From Bacteroidales bacterium (GTDB lineage Bacteria > Bacteroidota > Bacteroidia > Bacteroidales > P3), in contig JAFXAD010000034.1 of assembly GCA_017522065.1 (NCBI GenBank), positions 1 to 43,087 of the forward strand: a stretch of 43,087 bases of DNA, in the 5' to 3' direction. Positions 34,374 to 43,087 of the stretch are shown piece after piece. The notes under the pieces were generated by a model, which worked only from the letters and a program-made list of their open reading frames with translations, did no database searches and was not told where the DNA came from. The stretch's first letter is position 1. Every line of letters begins with the position of its first letter. The position numbers and the translations under genes are program-made.

Positions 34374-34814
34374 TTATCGTATTGTCAAGGTAAATACACA
34401 ATTATTAACAGCACTCCATTTGTCTATAGTGTATTCCGAGGCATCAATCGTGTCTGTCCCAACAATAATGTAGTCTATACGATTCCATAGTGGCACTATA
34501 TGCCATTTTTCTGGAGTGTCTTCTTCTGTTGGCCAATTACTAGACACCTGTCCTATGTCATACGTCAAACTAAACGAAGAATCCGCACTTAAATATCGAA
34601 CTGTCGGAGTGTCTGCCAAATGAATCCACTCATAATCATCCCCATGCTCATACGTCGGCAAAATATCTTCCATTGACTGAAGTTGTTCATAGTACGATAC
34701 CACTATCGTCTGTCCACTTTTATTAACAACCTCGAAGGTGTAATCTCCAAAATAATCACACGATGTCATCAAGAATGACATTGCCACAACAAATGCAACT
34801 ACGATTCGCTTCAT
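34374..34814 (-). CDS. Small lipoprotein of unknown function
   Basis: A 146-residue lipoprotein: signal with lipobox FLMTSC and lipidated Cys at about residue 19, followed by DYFGDYTFEVVNKSGQTIVV, a beta-strand pattern like an immunoglobulin-type or small beta-sandwich domain, and a C-terminal strand VNNCVFTLTIR. The frame opens 24 codons earlier at 34886, but a promoter element (34837-34845) lies within that extension, so the ATG at 34814 directly before the signal peptide is used. AT-richer than the neighbours. No family recognised. Confidence 0.75.
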   Translation of the reverse strand: MKRIVVAFVVAMSFLMTSCDYFGDYTFEVVNKSGQTIVVSYYEQLQSMEDILPTYEHGDDYEWIHLADTPTVRYLSADSSFSLTYDIGQVSSNWPTEEDTPEKWHIVPLWNRIDYIIVGTDTIDASEYTIDKWSAVNNCVFTLTIR

Positions 34815-34836
34815 ATCTTTTCCTTTGAAATCAGAT

Positions 34837-34845
34837 GCAAAAGTA
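34837..34845 (-). promoter_or_regulatory. -7 promoter element for the lipoprotein gene
   Basis: TACTTTTGC on the minus strand is an exact TAnnTTTGC match, 22 bases upstream of the lipoprotein start codon. Its -33 region overlaps that of the plus-strand promoter at 34876. Confidence 0.65.
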
Positions 34846-34875
34846 CAAACTTTTTCTGATGTGGTAAAATTTTTG

Positions 34876-34884
34876 TATCTTTGC
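34876..34884 (+). promoter_or_regulatory. -7 promoter element for the 34909 gene
   Basis: TATCTTTGC is an exact TAnnTTTGC match, 24 bases upstream of the start codon at 34909. Together with the minus-strand element it forms a compact back-to-back divergent promoter pair, 30 bases apart. Confidence 0.65.
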
Positions 34885-34908
34885 AATCGAAAATGATAAC
34901 GAATACTA

Positions 34909-35652
34909 ATGAGAATATACAGATTACTTGCTATTTTGGTTTATATCGTCACTTCGCTGTCGGCGGCGGCGCAACATACAATTACTCTTCGCGGGGACAC
35001 GGTCACTTCAGTCACAATCAAGGAGAATAATTCGTACTGCGACAGGAGCAAAAGGCCACCCGAGATGGTGTATCCTCCTTCGGCCTGGGTTGGATACATG
35101 GCATGGGACGGCAAGCACCAAATCCTACTGGAGAGGAATGCCCGTTGCACCAAGAGCACGGAGATGGACAGCGCCACATGGCTGCAACTCGACAGCCTGA
35201 TGACGGAAATCGGAGTGAGCCGTCCAGCCACAGCCGCCGACCTCGGCATCACCGAGAAGGTTTTCAAGAAAGTCCTGTCTGAAAGAAAAGTAAAAAGATG
35301 GTTCTACCGGCATAATTATATGAGCGCCGATGTGGCTTCTCTTGAAGACTTCGACCAATGGCTGGTGAAACAATACGAGGAACACAAGGATACAAACAGA
35401 ATCTTTATCATAAGGGATGCTTTCATTCACATTAACATAGAGATTACGCTCTGTCACGACAAAACCAAGTATGTAAACATGTGGCGATACAGCCCGGAAT
35501 ATCCCATTTCTTTCAACGGAAGGGACTACTTCAACCTGAACCTCTACCGCCATCTCTGCGCACTGATGCCGAAGACCTTCGATTACAGTTATGAGGACTT
35601 CCAACGACGGTTGATTATTTCTTATCTCGAATATCTAGTAAATAAAATATAA
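34909..35652 (+). CDS. Exported protein of unknown function
   Basis: A 247-residue protein with a signal peptide ([21 protein letters not shown]). The mature part starts with a strand pair ([18 protein letters not shown]), contains two cysteines ([15 protein letters not shown]), then [16 protein letters not shown] and a helical C-terminal half ([37 protein letters not shown]). No catalytic motif or family is recognised. It is divergently transcribed from the lipoprotein gene and starts 5 bases before nfo ends its spacer, so nfo may share its promoter. Confidence 0.7.
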   Translation: MRIYRLLAILVYIVTSLSAAAQHTITLRGDTVTSVTIKENNSYCDRSKRPPEMVYPPSAWVGYMAWDGKHQILLERNARCTKSTEMDSATWLQLDSLMTEIGVSRPATAADLGITEKVFKKVLSERKVKRWFYRHNYMSADVASLEDFDQWLVKQYEEHKDTNRIFIIRDAFIHINIEITLCHDKTKYVNMWRYSPEYPISFNGRDYFNLNLYRHLCALMPKTFDYSYEDFQRRLIISYLEYLVNKI

Positions 35653-35657
35653 ACATT

Positions 35658-36497
35658 ATGACAAAATATATAGGTGCACACGTGAGCGCTTCGGGGGGCG
35701 TGGGCAACGCCATCCTCAATGCCGAAGCCATCGGAGCCAACGCTTTCGCACTGTTTACACGCAACCAGCGCAGCTGGGTGAGCAAGCCGCTGGCACAGAC
35801 GGAAATCGATGGCTTTAAGGCTTTGCTGGCAGACCGCGGCTTCCGGCCCGAGATGGTGCTGCCGCACGACAGCTACCTTATCAACCTCGGCTCGCCCGAC
35901 GAGGAGACACTACAGAAGAGCCGCGCAGCGTTCTTCGACGAGATGTACAGAGCCCAACAGCTGAGTCTGACGATGCTTAACTTCCACCCCGGCAGCCACC
36001 TCAACCGCATCAGCGAAGAGGAATGCCTGGACCAGATAGCTCGCGAAATTAATCTGGCGCTGAGCAAGACCGAAGGCGTCACAGCTGTGATAGAGAACAC
36101 CGCCGGACAAGGCACCAATCTGGGTTGGCGCTTCGAGCATATAGCCCGCATCATCGAAGGCGTGGACGACAAGAGCCGCGTGGGCGTCTGCATCGACACT
36201 TGCCATACCTTAGCGGCAGGCTACGACCTTTCGACGGAAATGGGCTACCAATTCTGCTTCGACGAGTTTGAACGCGTTGTGGGCTTCAAGTACCTACGTG
36301 CCATGCACCTCAACGACAGCAAGAAAGGTGCCGGCAGCCACGTGGACCGCCATGAAGTGCTGGGCGAGGGCGCTATGGGCAAAGAGTTCTTCTCGCGCCT
36401 GATGCATGACCCGCGTTTCGACAACATGCCCATCATCCTCGAGACCCCCGACCCCATGCGCTGGGCCGACGAGATAAAATGGTTGCGCAGCCTATAA
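35658..36497 (+). CDS. nfo: Deoxyribonuclease IV (AP endonuclease)
   Basis: Cuts DNA 5' to abasic sites in base-excision repair and needs three zinc ions. The 279-residue TIM-barrel is of normal length. Metal ligands appear in [64 protein letters not shown] and IILETP. It starts 5 bases after the unknown exported protein and 10 bases before the PhzF gene. Codon use favours GAG and AAG. Confidence 0.97.
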   Translation: MTKYIGAHVSASGGVGNAILNAEAIGANAFALFTRNQRSWVSKPLAQTEIDGFKALLADRGFRPEMVLPHDSYLINLGSPDEETLQKSRAAFFDEMYRAQQLSLTMLNFHPGSHLNRISEEECLDQIAREINLALSKTEGVTAVIENTAGQGTNLGWRFEHIARIIEGVDDKSRVGVCIDTCHTLAAGYDLSTEMGYQFCFDEFERVVGFKYLRAMHLNDSKKGAGSHVDRHEVLGEGAMGKEFFSRLMHDPRFDNMPIILETPDPMRWADEIKWLRSL

Positions 36498-36507
36498 AGA
36501 ACTATCT

Positions 36508-37356
36508 ATGTTGAAATACTATATCATTGATGCCTTTACCAAAAAGCCTTTTGGAGGCAATACGGCTGGTGTCGTTTTGCTGGAAGGCAATGACTTCCCA
36601 GACGACGAACTGATGCAGAGCATCGCTGCTGAGCTGCGCTATTCCGAGACCGCCTTTGTCCGCAGCGACGGTGACGCACACTATACCGTTCGCTATTTTA
36701 CGCCAAAGGGCGAGGTGGAGCTGTGCGGCCACGCAACAGTTGCATCATTCTCTTTGCTGTTTCAATTGGGAATGGCCTCCGGGACATGCTGCTGCCGCAC
36801 ATTGGCCGGCGACCTTGAAGTCGAGGCCGCACCTGTAGTCATGATGCAGATGGCCACGCCTCGCATCGTTGGCACACTCGGTGAGGATGATGCTGCGGCT
36901 GCATATAGTGCCGTAGGACTCAAGGACTACCGACCGTCCCTACCCGTCCAAATTGCATATTCCGGACTTGCCGACATTATGCTCCCCCTGCCTTCGGTCG
37001 AAGCATTGAACTCACTCCAACCCGACATGGAAGCAATATCTGCCCTTACGGAACGGCTGGACACCGTCAGCATTCACCCCTTTGCTTTCGGCAATGACGG
37101 TCACACAGCCCATGTGCGCGACTTCGCCCCGGCATACGGAGTGCCTGAGGAAAGCGCCACAGGTACAGCCAACGCCGCCCTTACACACTATCTCGCCACC
37201 AACGGCATCATACAACCAGGAAAACACAGTTTCATTCAAGGCGAAAAAATGGGACGGCCTTCGGTTGTAGCCACACAACTTGCGGACAGCGGAGACATCC
37301 GTATAGGTGGAACGGCCTCGATTGTGGCTGACGGACACTTGCACATTCAGCCATGA
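36508..37356 (+). CDS. PhzF-family isomerase/epimerase-like protein
   Basis: A 282-residue protein of the PhzF fold (two similar halves, as in diaminopimelate epimerase). Conserved features: DAFTKKPFGGNTAGVVLL at the start, the catalytic Glu in RYSETAFV (near residue 47), YFTPKGEVELCGHATVASF, and the second-half EESATGTANAALTHYL. PhzF enzymes isomerise small acids; no phenazine genes are present, so the substrate here is unknown. It follows nfo after 10 bases. Confidence 0.92.
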   Translation: MLKYYIIDAFTKKPFGGNTAGVVLLEGNDFPDDELMQSIAAELRYSETAFVRSDGDAHYTVRYFTPKGEVELCGHATVASFSLLFQLGMASGTCCCRTLAGDLEVEAAPVVMMQMATPRIVGTLGEDDAAAAYSAVGLKDYRPSLPVQIAYSGLADIMLPLPSVEALNSLQPDMEAISALTERLDTVSIHPFAFGNDGHTAHVRDFAPAYGVPEESATGTANAALTHYLATNGIIQPGKHSFIQGEKMGRPSVVATQLADSGDIRIGGTASIVADGHLHIQP

Positions 37357-37440
37357 AGAATACACACATCAAGAATATAGTAGCGACACATATACAATAA
37401 TAATGCCTCTGGAACGTTAAGCAAAGAAAATGTTCTAAAC

Positions 37441-38094
37441 ATGAAAAGACTAATCTTCGCTTTGACTCTGATTTGCAGCATGGTTCCGCTATCGGCCCAG
37501 ATAACTCACACTTCGAACGGCCATGTAGACCAAAATGCACAGAAAATACTAAAGAAAGCCACCCAAAAAATCAATGCAGGAGCCGTATCGTTCACTGTTA
37601 CAATGACGAACAAAGACTCAAACAAAAAAACGACTGCAAAAGAAAAAGCTGACGTACTGTACGACAACGGGAAATACCGCGTAACGTTCGGCAACAACAT
37701 CATTTATTGCGACGGAACCGCCACCTGGCATTGGAACAAAGACGACAACGAGGTGGTTGTCAACAATATTAGCACTGCCGAAGACGACCTTTTGAACCCT
37801 GCTGCCATTCTTGCAAAACACGACAAAAACTTCACCGCAAAATTCATCCGACAGGAAGAAAACGGCAATGCCATAATCGATATGACTCCCAAGAAAAGCA
37901 AGAGCTATTACAAGATTCGCCTTGTAATCAATGCAAACAACGGCATCCTGCAACGTATGGAGATGCACAACTACGACTCATCCTGCGGAGAATATCAGCT
38001 AAGCCATTTCAAGAGCGGTGTAAAAACAACAACCGACGACTTCACCTTCTCAAAAAACAAGAATCCTAATGTCGAGATAATCGACATGCGATAG
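37441..38094 (+). CDS. LolA-like outer-membrane lipoprotein carrier
   Basis: A 217-residue periplasmic protein. Signal peptide KRLIFALTLICSMVPLSAQ, then a helix (AQKILKKATQKINAGAVSFTV) and long beta-strands (GKYRVTFGNNIIYCDGTATW, NEVVVNNI, DDLLNPAAILAKHDKNFTAKF), matching the half-barrel of LolA/LolB-like proteins. LolA ferries lipoproteins from the inner to the outer membrane. It starts 84 bases after the PhzF gene and 10 bases before tsaB. The LolA call is by pattern; related DUF proteins have the same fold. Confidence 0.85.
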   Translation: MKRLIFALTLICSMVPLSAQITHTSNGHVDQNAQKILKKATQKINAGAVSFTVTMTNKDSNKKTTAKEKADVLYDNGKYRVTFGNNIIYCDGTATWHWNKDDNEVVVNNISTAEDDLLNPAAILAKHDKNFTAKFIRQEENGNAIIDMTPKKSKSYYKIRLVINANNGILQRMEMHNYDSSCGEYQLSHFKSGVKTTTDDFTFSKNKNPNVEIIDMR

Positions 38095-38104
38095 AGAAAC
38101 AAAC

Positions 38105-38827
38105 ATGACTATATTACTCCTCGAAACTGCCACGCAGATATGTTCTGTCGCATTGGAACACGACGGAACAATAATAAATGAGATACACAGCGACGAACCC
38201 AACGCACATTCTTCCAAACTTGCTGTGTTTATCGACAAAATAATAAAGGACGAATTCCTGGCCACACACAAGCTCGACGCCGTCTGCGTTTCGTCCGGCC
38301 CCGGCTCGTACACAGGCCTCCGCATCGGGGTCAGCAGCGCCAAGGGACTGTGCTACGCACTTGACATCCCACTCCTTTCCGTTCCTACCCTGCAGAACAT
38401 GGCATCGCTCTATTTCGCACAACACCCTGAGTACAACGGGCTTGTCTGCCCCATGATTGACGCTCGACGCATGGAGTGCTATACCGCCATCTTCGGACGG
38501 TCGGGCATCTTAAAAGAAACCGCTGCCGAAGTCATTGAAGAGGGAATATACGACGAGTGGTTTGAGAAGAACCAAATTGTTTTCATTGGCGATGGCGCCG
38601 AAAAGACACGTCCCCTTTTGTCTGTCAATGCCAACGCCCTCTACGACGAATCCTTCCGCACATCGTCGTGCGGCATGGCTTCTTTAGCCGAATACAAACT
38701 GCAAAACAATGAAACTGAAGATGTGGCATACTTCGAGCCCTTCTACCTCAAAGACTTTGTTGCCAAAAAATCCGTCGTACACGGATTAAGAGCGGAAAAC
38801 GAAGAACAGAGAACGAAAAAAAGTTGA
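38105..38827 (+). CDS. tsaB: tRNA threonylcarbamoyladenosine synthesis protein TsaB
   Basis: Partner of TsaD and TsaE in making the t6A37 modification of ANN-decoding tRNAs. The 240-residue actin-like protein shows LLLETATQICSVAL with the first phosphate loop, SSGPGSYTGLRIGVSSAKGL and VPTLQNMA, all typical, plus the MIDARRMECYTAIF segment. It lacks the metal-binding histidines of TsaD, as expected. A DVAYFEPFYLKDFVAKK end fits the family. It sits between the LolA-like gene and an ABC permease. Confidence 0.95.
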   Translation: MTILLLETATQICSVALEHDGTIINEIHSDEPNAHSSKLAVFIDKIIKDEFLATHKLDAVCVSSGPGSYTGLRIGVSSAKGLCYALDIPLLSVPTLQNMASLYFAQHPEYNGLVCPMIDARRMECYTAIFGRSGILKETAAEVIEEGIYDEWFEKNQIVFIGDGAEKTRPLLSVNANALYDESFRTSSCGMASLAEYKLQNNETEDVAYFEPFYLKDFVAKKSVVHGLRAENEEQRTKKS

Positions 38828-38861
38828 CATACAGACACTTTAAATAGTATTTGCTCACAAA

Positions 38862-39941
38862 ATGCTTCGCTACATTGGTAAACGATTGTTGTATGGGTTC
38901 CTCGTCATTCTTGGCGTGGTAACTTTGGTCTTTTTTCTGTTCAACATCCTGCCTGGCGACCCGGCACGCATGATGCTTGGTCAGCGTGCCGATGCCGAAA
39001 GCATTGAAATCATAAACAAAGACCTCGGTCGCGACAAACCTCTTGGCATTCAATATCTGAGCTACCTCAACGACCTTTCGCCCCTCTCTCTGCACACAAA
39101 CAACGACCCGTCGAGCCATTGGTTCCTCGACCCCGATAAATACAAACCATACGCCACACTATTCTCCATAGGGAAAACATCTCTTGTCGTCAAGGCACCA
39201 TACCTTCGCCGCTCGTACCAGACCAAACGGAAAGTGTCAGAAGTAATCCTGACAGCCTTCCCGCAAACGCTTGTTTTGGCCCTGACAGCAATGGCTTTCG
39301 CTCTGATTATAGGTATTCTCGTCGGCACCCTCTCCGCCATCCATAAAGGGTCGTGGATCGACCGGCTCTCGCTCTTCCTGTCCACATTAGGCATGTCGCT
39401 GCCATCGTTCTTCGCGGCAATACTGATAGCGTGGTTCTTTGCCTACATCCTTGCCGACTGGACCCATCTGAACATGTTTGGCAACCTGTATTCGGTCGAC
39501 GACTACGGCTGTGGCGAATATATAGACCTGCGCAATCTGATTCTTCCAGCATTCACGCTTGGCATCCGCCCTCTTGCAGTGCTCGTCGAACTGACAAAAA
39601 GTTCTATGCTCGAAGCACTTTCACAAGACTATATACGCACCGCTCGGGCCAAAGGAATGAAACGCGGGCGGCTGCTGTTTCGTCATGCACTGCGCAATGC
39701 CATGAACCCCATCGTGACTTCCGCCTCCGGGTGGCTGGCCGGATTGCTGGCCGGAGCCGTCTTCGTTGAATATGTGTTCGACTGGAAAGGCATGGGAGTG
39801 GTCATAGTCGACGGATTGGAGAAATACGACTTCCCAGTCGTTATGGGCTCCATACTTTTCATCTGCATCCTGCTGGTTATAATAAACATCATTGTCGACA
39901 TCATTTACGGACTCCTCGACCCAAGAGTCCGTCTGGAATAA
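38862..39941 (+). CDS. ABC transporter permease, OppB/DppB type
   Basis: A 359-residue inner-membrane permease with about six membrane segments and the permease signature in SQDYIRTARAKGMKRGRLLF, the loop that contacts the ATPase. The N-terminal GVVTLVFFLFNILPGDPARMMLGQRAD is typical of peptide/nickel-type permeases. A longer-than-usual periplasmic part lies at about residues 65-130. Partner permease, ATPase and binding protein are not in the window; the next genes lie on the other strand. The transported substrate, probably a peptide, is not proven. Confidence 0.92.
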   Translation: MLRYIGKRLLYGFLVILGVVTLVFFLFNILPGDPARMMLGQRADAESIEIINKDLGRDKPLGIQYLSYLNDLSPLSLHTNNDPSSHWFLDPDKYKPYATLFSIGKTSLVVKAPYLRRSYQTKRKVSEVILTAFPQTLVLALTAMAFALIIGILVGTLSAIHKGSWIDRLSLFLSTLGMSLPSFFAAILIAWFFAYILADWTHLNMFGNLYSVDDYGCGEYIDLRNLILPAFTLGIRPLAVLVELTKSSMLEALSQDYIRTARAKGMKRGRLLFRHALRNAMNPIVTSASGWLAGLLAGAVFVEYVFDWKGMGVVIVDGLEKYDFPVVMGSILFICILLVIINIIVDIIYGLLDPRVRLE

Positions 39942-39974
39942 AAAAAAAGAGCCCTTCGTTTCCGAAGGTCTCTT
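39941..39974 (-). terminator. Intrinsic terminator for the thioredoxin-like gene
   Basis: On the minus strand an imperfect hairpin (AGAGACCTTCGGAAACGAAG then GGCTCT) is followed by a run of eight to nine T. It starts 24 bases past the minus-strand stop at 39998 and directly abuts the permease stop, so it likely halts both converging transcripts. Confidence 0.75.
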
Positions 39975-39997
39975 AGTCGGTGAATCGTCGATGTGTG

Positions 39998-40558
39998 TTA
40001 TTTGTTCAAGCCAAGCTTTTTCATCATTTCAGGCTTGATTTCTTCTTGGAATATTTTCTGATACTCATCGAAAGTGTAGCGCTGGTTGTCGCCCGAGCAA
40101 AGGAACCACAGCGTCATTGAGAATTCGTATGCGTTCTGATAGCCCTGCAGGATCTGGGTAAGGCCACCGTTTTTGTTGAACACTGCAAAAGACGGATAAC
40201 CTATTTTCTGTCCCAATATGGCTCGTGTGAAAGGATGGGTCTGAGCTCTCTGGCCGGGCACCTGAGTGTTGCTGTACTTCGTTCCGTTCCACGAGAACGT
40301 CGATGTACCTTCGGCATCAAACTGCACCGGAATGTAATACTTGTTCAGTATTGCAGAGACAACCGGATCGCTGAAGGTTTCACGATCCATCTTCTTGCAC
40401 CAACCACACCAAGATGTGGAAAAATCAATAAATACCATTTTTTTGTTGGTTTTCCAATCCGTTTGCGCCACCTGTTCAATGCTTTTCCAATTGACCTGGG
40501 CAAAAACTCCTGAAATTGCAAAAACGGACAAAAAAACAAATAATAATCCTTTTTTCAT
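39998..40558 (-). CDS. Exported thioredoxin-like protein
   Basis: A 186-residue periplasmic protein with signal peptide KKGLLFVFLSVFAISGVFAQ. A thioredoxin fold of the DUF255/thioredoxin_7 kind follows, with active site TSWCGWCKKMDRETFSD (Cys51/Cys54) and the cis-proline in IGYPSFAVFNKNGG. It probably reduces or oxidises disulfides in the envelope; this is the second exported thioredoxin-like gene in the window after 9577. Promoter is not clear in the AT-rich upstream spacer. Confidence 0.9.
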   Translation of the reverse strand: MKKGLLFVFLSVFAISGVFAQVNWKSIEQVAQTDWKTNKKMVFIDFSTSWCGWCKKMDRETFSDPVVSAILNKYYIPVQFDAEGTSTFSWNGTKYSNTQVPGQRAQTHPFTRAILGQKIGYPSFAVFNKNGGLTQILQGYQNAYEFSMTLWFLCSGDNQRYTFDEYQKIFQEEIKPEMMKKLGLNK

Positions 40559-40653
40559 ATAATATTTTATGAGTAAAACAAATTTTTAAACTCTAATAAC
40601 TATCAAATATTGTTTTTATTATAAAACAATATCATAAAAAGTGTGAAAATCAA

Positions 40654-41985
40654 CTACCATTCAATCGACCAATCGGATTCCATCTCCTGTTTCGTCGGGT
40701 CAAACTCTTCCTCCCTGTCCATCCTGTCGCGGACACGGAACAGTTTGCCCAGCCAGTCGTCTTTCTTCGACTTCTTTTTTCCCGGGTTCGCTTTGTCCTC
40801 TTCGATTATCTTCGATATTTCCGTGACGAAATTCTGAACATATCGCTCCGACACGTGTTCGTCGCGATGTATGGAAGCTCCGGTATAATAGTGGCGGATA
40901 ATGGAATCGTATGCAATTCCAAGCCCCACCATGCGGATTGTTCCTTCCTGGCTAAGGCCTACACCATGGCCATATCCGTGTCCCTTCAGCACAACATCAC
41001 CGCTTTTCGGGTCGGTAGTGACACTAAAGAAAGTGGATTTCAGACCGAAATCGGTACGCACCCTCGTCAGTTGCACGCCGAGAATCTTTGCTTTGCGTTC
41101 TTTTTGTTCGAAGGTGAGCAACTCGTTGCGCACATCAGAGTTCTGTATATCAAGCTTGTGGGTCTTCGCAAAATAATTGAGCCATTTCTCGCGTGGAATC
41201 ACCTTCGTCCAGTCCGACTGTCGCATGCGGAACGAGAATGTGTCTTGAACTGAACGCAGATACGGAAGTGCGGCACGCCATACATCCTCCGAATTTGCCG
41301 TTTGCCCTCCCGAATTGGAGTGGAACGGGGTATCGATCAAACGCCCCTCGCTGTCCACTATGGTCTCTCCGCTCGACTGCATGGTTCCTAACATTATGTC
41401 GGGACGGACGCATCGGTTCTGATATGCCTGGCAGTGCACATAGTCGCAGAAGTTGTAGCCGTCGGCCTTGTGCTTGTTCATATTGCGCATAGCCCATGTC
41501 CGCGAAATCATCGCCTGTATGCGGAAAATATCGCTCTGTTGGCCGTATATCTCGGACTGCACCACGCCGGCAAGGTATGTTTCGAACTCAACCTCATTGA
41601 TAATCTTCAGATTGGCTCTATCAAAAGCCGACACCACCAGATCGCCTTCGTATGTGCGCTGTTTTACTCCCTTGGGGTTGAGACACAAAATGCACGCAGT
41701 ATCGGTGGCTCTCAGAACAGCACGGCTATAGTTGCCATACTCATACCCGTTTACGGCAATCGATACACCTGACGTGGCTGGCTTTATCTCTACGGTCATC
41801 CCCTCGCCAAGCGAAGATTCGAGCAAGACAGTGTCATTGGCATACAAATCGTACAAACCCAAATCGAACGAGACATAAATGGCCTCGATTTTGTTGTTTG
41901 AAAACAATCTGACCTTGATTTTCTCTGCATGCACAGCGATGCATGGAATCAGCATTAATAGTAGAGCGAAAAGCCTTGGAATCAT
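40654..41985 (-). CDS. SpoIID/LytB-domain exported protein
   Basis: A 443-residue exported protein. Signal peptide IPRLFALLLMLIPCIAVHA after ATG 41985; a beta-rich N-terminal part; then the SpoIID domain: NEVEFETYLAGVVQSEIYGQ with the catalytic Glu, FRIQAMISRTWAMRNMNKH, CDYVHCQAYQ, FHSNSGGQTANSEDVW, and GHGYGHGVGLSQEGTIRM near the end. SpoIID enzymes cut glycan strands that have lost their peptides; in Bacteroidota the role is unknown but probably also in cell-wall remodelling. The C-terminus is basic and then acidic. The frame is open well upstream of the ATG, but that part comes from a different-looking sequence (see 42007-43087). Confidence 0.9.
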   Translation of the reverse strand: MIPRLFALLLMLIPCIAVHAEKIKVRLFSNNKIEAIYVSFDLGLYDLYANDTVLLESSLGEGMTVEIKPATSGVSIAVNGYEYGNYSRAVLRATDTACILCLNPKGVKQRTYEGDLVVSAFDRANLKIINEVEFETYLAGVVQSEIYGQQSDIFRIQAMISRTWAMRNMNKHKADGYNFCDYVHCQAYQNRCVRPDIMLGTMQSSGETIVDSEGRLIDTPFHSNSGGQTANSEDVWRAALPYLRSVQDTFSFRMRQSDWTKVIPREKWLNYFAKTHKLDIQNSDVRNELLTFEQKERKAKILGVQLTRVRTDFGLKSTFFSVTTDPKSGDVVLKGHGYGHGVGLSQEGTIRMVGLGIAYDSIIRHYYTGASIHRDEHVSERYVQNFVTEISKIIEEDKANPGKKKSKKDDWLGKLFRVRDRMDREEEFDPTKQEMESDWSIEW

Positions 41986-42006
41986 GTAAAGGTTAAAGGG
42001 TTTAAG

Positions 42007-43087
42007 GGTTTGAGTAACTTCGCCACCGCCGGTTACTGTGTAAACAGGATAGCCAACAGAGTAACAGTTGCGGATTGCGTAAGGTGTTCTCCAAGCACCG
42101 CCAAGAATACCGTTTACACGGCTTCCGGTTGTGCCTGTAAGATTTGCCTTAGAATAGCAGTTTTCGATGGTCGAAGAAATGGTAGCGTTGTTTGTACCAT
42201 CGAAGAACATACCAACAATACCTGCGGTACCGCTGTCTATAGCTTTAGTTGAAACGAATACAGTTTCGTCAACGAAGCAGTTTCCGATATACTTTTCACC
42301 GCCGTTTACAGTTCTACCGACAATACCTGCAGCATACTGTTCAGCTCTGATTTGAGCATTTCTTACACCAAGGTTCTTGACGCTACCCTTCATAAATACG
42401 GGGATAAGCGCGGAAGACTCGTTTCCATTGCCATCTGCATACCAGAGACCGTAAACGATATGTCCGTCACCGTCAATATGTCCGTCGAAGCCTGCACTAT
42501 CACCAAACCAGGTGTTGCAGTTTTCAGACATATACCAAAGTGCGTTATCCTTTACGTTATTAAGATAAATATCGTGAGAAAGCTTGAAGTGTTTTCCGCC
42601 AAATCCGTTGTTGTTAATTGCATAAGCAAGTTCAGAACCTGTGGAAATGATATAGGGATTATCCTTTGTACCCTCGCCTTCTGCGAATTCCTTAGCGATT
42701 GTTCCGTTCCAAACCTGACCTGGTTCTTCGGGAATTATTTCTTCAATTTCGATATCGCTAAAGACTTTAAGGATTGGATAATCATTTTCAATTGTTACGA
42801 ACGCATCGTCTTCATTGAGAGCAGGCATTTTTGCTTCATTTACAAAGACATCAAGGCCCTTCATGTTGTCAACAGTGAGTTCAACAACCTTATCTATATA
42901 CTTTGCTTTATCGGTTGCGTATACGTTCTTGAGACCTGCATCGATGTTTGAGAGCCATATATCAGAAATGATAGCGCCATTAGCGTTGAAGGCGTTTGTA
43001 ATTGCTACGCTTGCATTCCAAATGTTACCAATAAGTCCGTTTGTGCTTTCGCAGCTCATATTACCAAGAGAGTAGCAGTTGGTAATA
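42007..43087 (-). CDS. GLUG-repeat-like surface protein fragment, probably foreign or chimeric
   Basis: The minus-strand frame is open from the window edge (it continues upstream with TNCYSLGN before the ATG at 43059) and passes without a stop into the SpoIID gene. The protein has GLUG-like repeats: ITNCYSLGN, IENCYSKANLTG, IRNCYSVG, and segments such as AAGIVGRTVNGGEKYIGNCF and GTAGIVGMFF; a PEEPGQVWNGTIAKEFAEG linker and a GTKDNPYIISTGSELAYAIN segment are typical of bacterial surface/adhesin proteins. Codons end in A or T far more than in the rest of the window, and the style is more like gut Clostridia. The 3' limit given is a best guess for the composition change at about 42000-42015. Whether this is one real fusion gene is doubtful. 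Confidence 0.6.

Noticed and set aside
38862-39941. A full peptide ABC transporter operon
   Set aside because: Only one permease is present; the following genes are on the other strand and encode unrelated proteins.

Overview
The window reads as a 43 kb piece of a chromosome from a Bacteroidota, most probably order Bacteroidales. Evidence: promoters of the Bacteroides type (-7 element TAnnTTTG, up to TAnnTTTGC) in front of several genes; two secreted peptidases with type IX secretion C-terminal sorting domains; families typical of the phylum (DUF6029, Omp28, DUF4835, DUF6427, DUF6913, YfhO); weak or absent Shine-Dalgarno sequences; and a short serine-pathway dehydrogenase of the Bacteroides/Entamoeba kind. 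Most genes strongly prefer C-ending codons. There is no prophage, IS transposase, CRISPR array, rRNA or tRNA visible.

Layout. 1-2624: 3' part of a YfhO-family membrane protein, closed by a strong terminator. 2767-9542: a promoter, then a plus-strand run: secreted subtilisin-like peptidase, DUF6427-like membrane protein, rnhB, DUF6913 protein, dapA, a hotdog thioesterase and a polyprenyl diphosphate synthase. 9577-12703: an envelope redox group (TlpA-like thioredoxin, DUF6029 protein, Omp28 lipoprotein), followed by a MATE transporter and a HAD phosphatase that overlap or nearly touch. 14983-16441: a secreted endonuclease/exonuclease/phosphatase protein and a small exported protein. 16454-20641, minus strand: mntP, an ATP-grasp-like protein, and serC-serA for serine biosynthesis. 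The spacers here carry unusual repeats.

20642-21326 is a very AT-rich gap with divergent promoters for serC and dnaA. 21327-26782, plus strand: dnaA, a flavin reductase, a D-2-hydroxyacid dehydrogenase and a C10 (streptopain-like) peptidase fused to a beta-helix and a T9SS tail. 27105-29393, minus strand: a PLP aminotransferase and a DUF4835 protein. 29629-33544, plus: gyrB, pepE, a rubrerythrin with rubredoxin centres at both ends, and a GNAT acetyltransferase. 33603-34200: a toxin-antitoxin pair whose RelE/ParE-like toxin is broken by one in-frame TGA. 34374-35652: two unknown exported proteins with divergent promoters. 35658-39941: nfo, a PhzF-family protein, a LolA-like carrier, tsaB and an ABC permease. 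39998-41985, minus: a thioredoxin-like protein and a SpoIID/LytB-domain protein.

The last ~1.1 kb (about 42007-43087) is different: it codes for a GLUG-repeat-like surface protein with different codon use, and runs in frame into the SpoIID gene. This is most likely an assembly chimera, less likely a real fusion or transfer.

No complete, clearly new multi-gene system is evident. The strongest leads are a dispersed intergenic repeat family in three spacers, an exact 10-bp-period array upstream of mntP, the toxin with a single nonsense codon, the cysteine-bearing TlpA/DUF6029/Omp28 trio, the C10-peptidase/beta-helix fusion, and the abrupt composition change at the right end.
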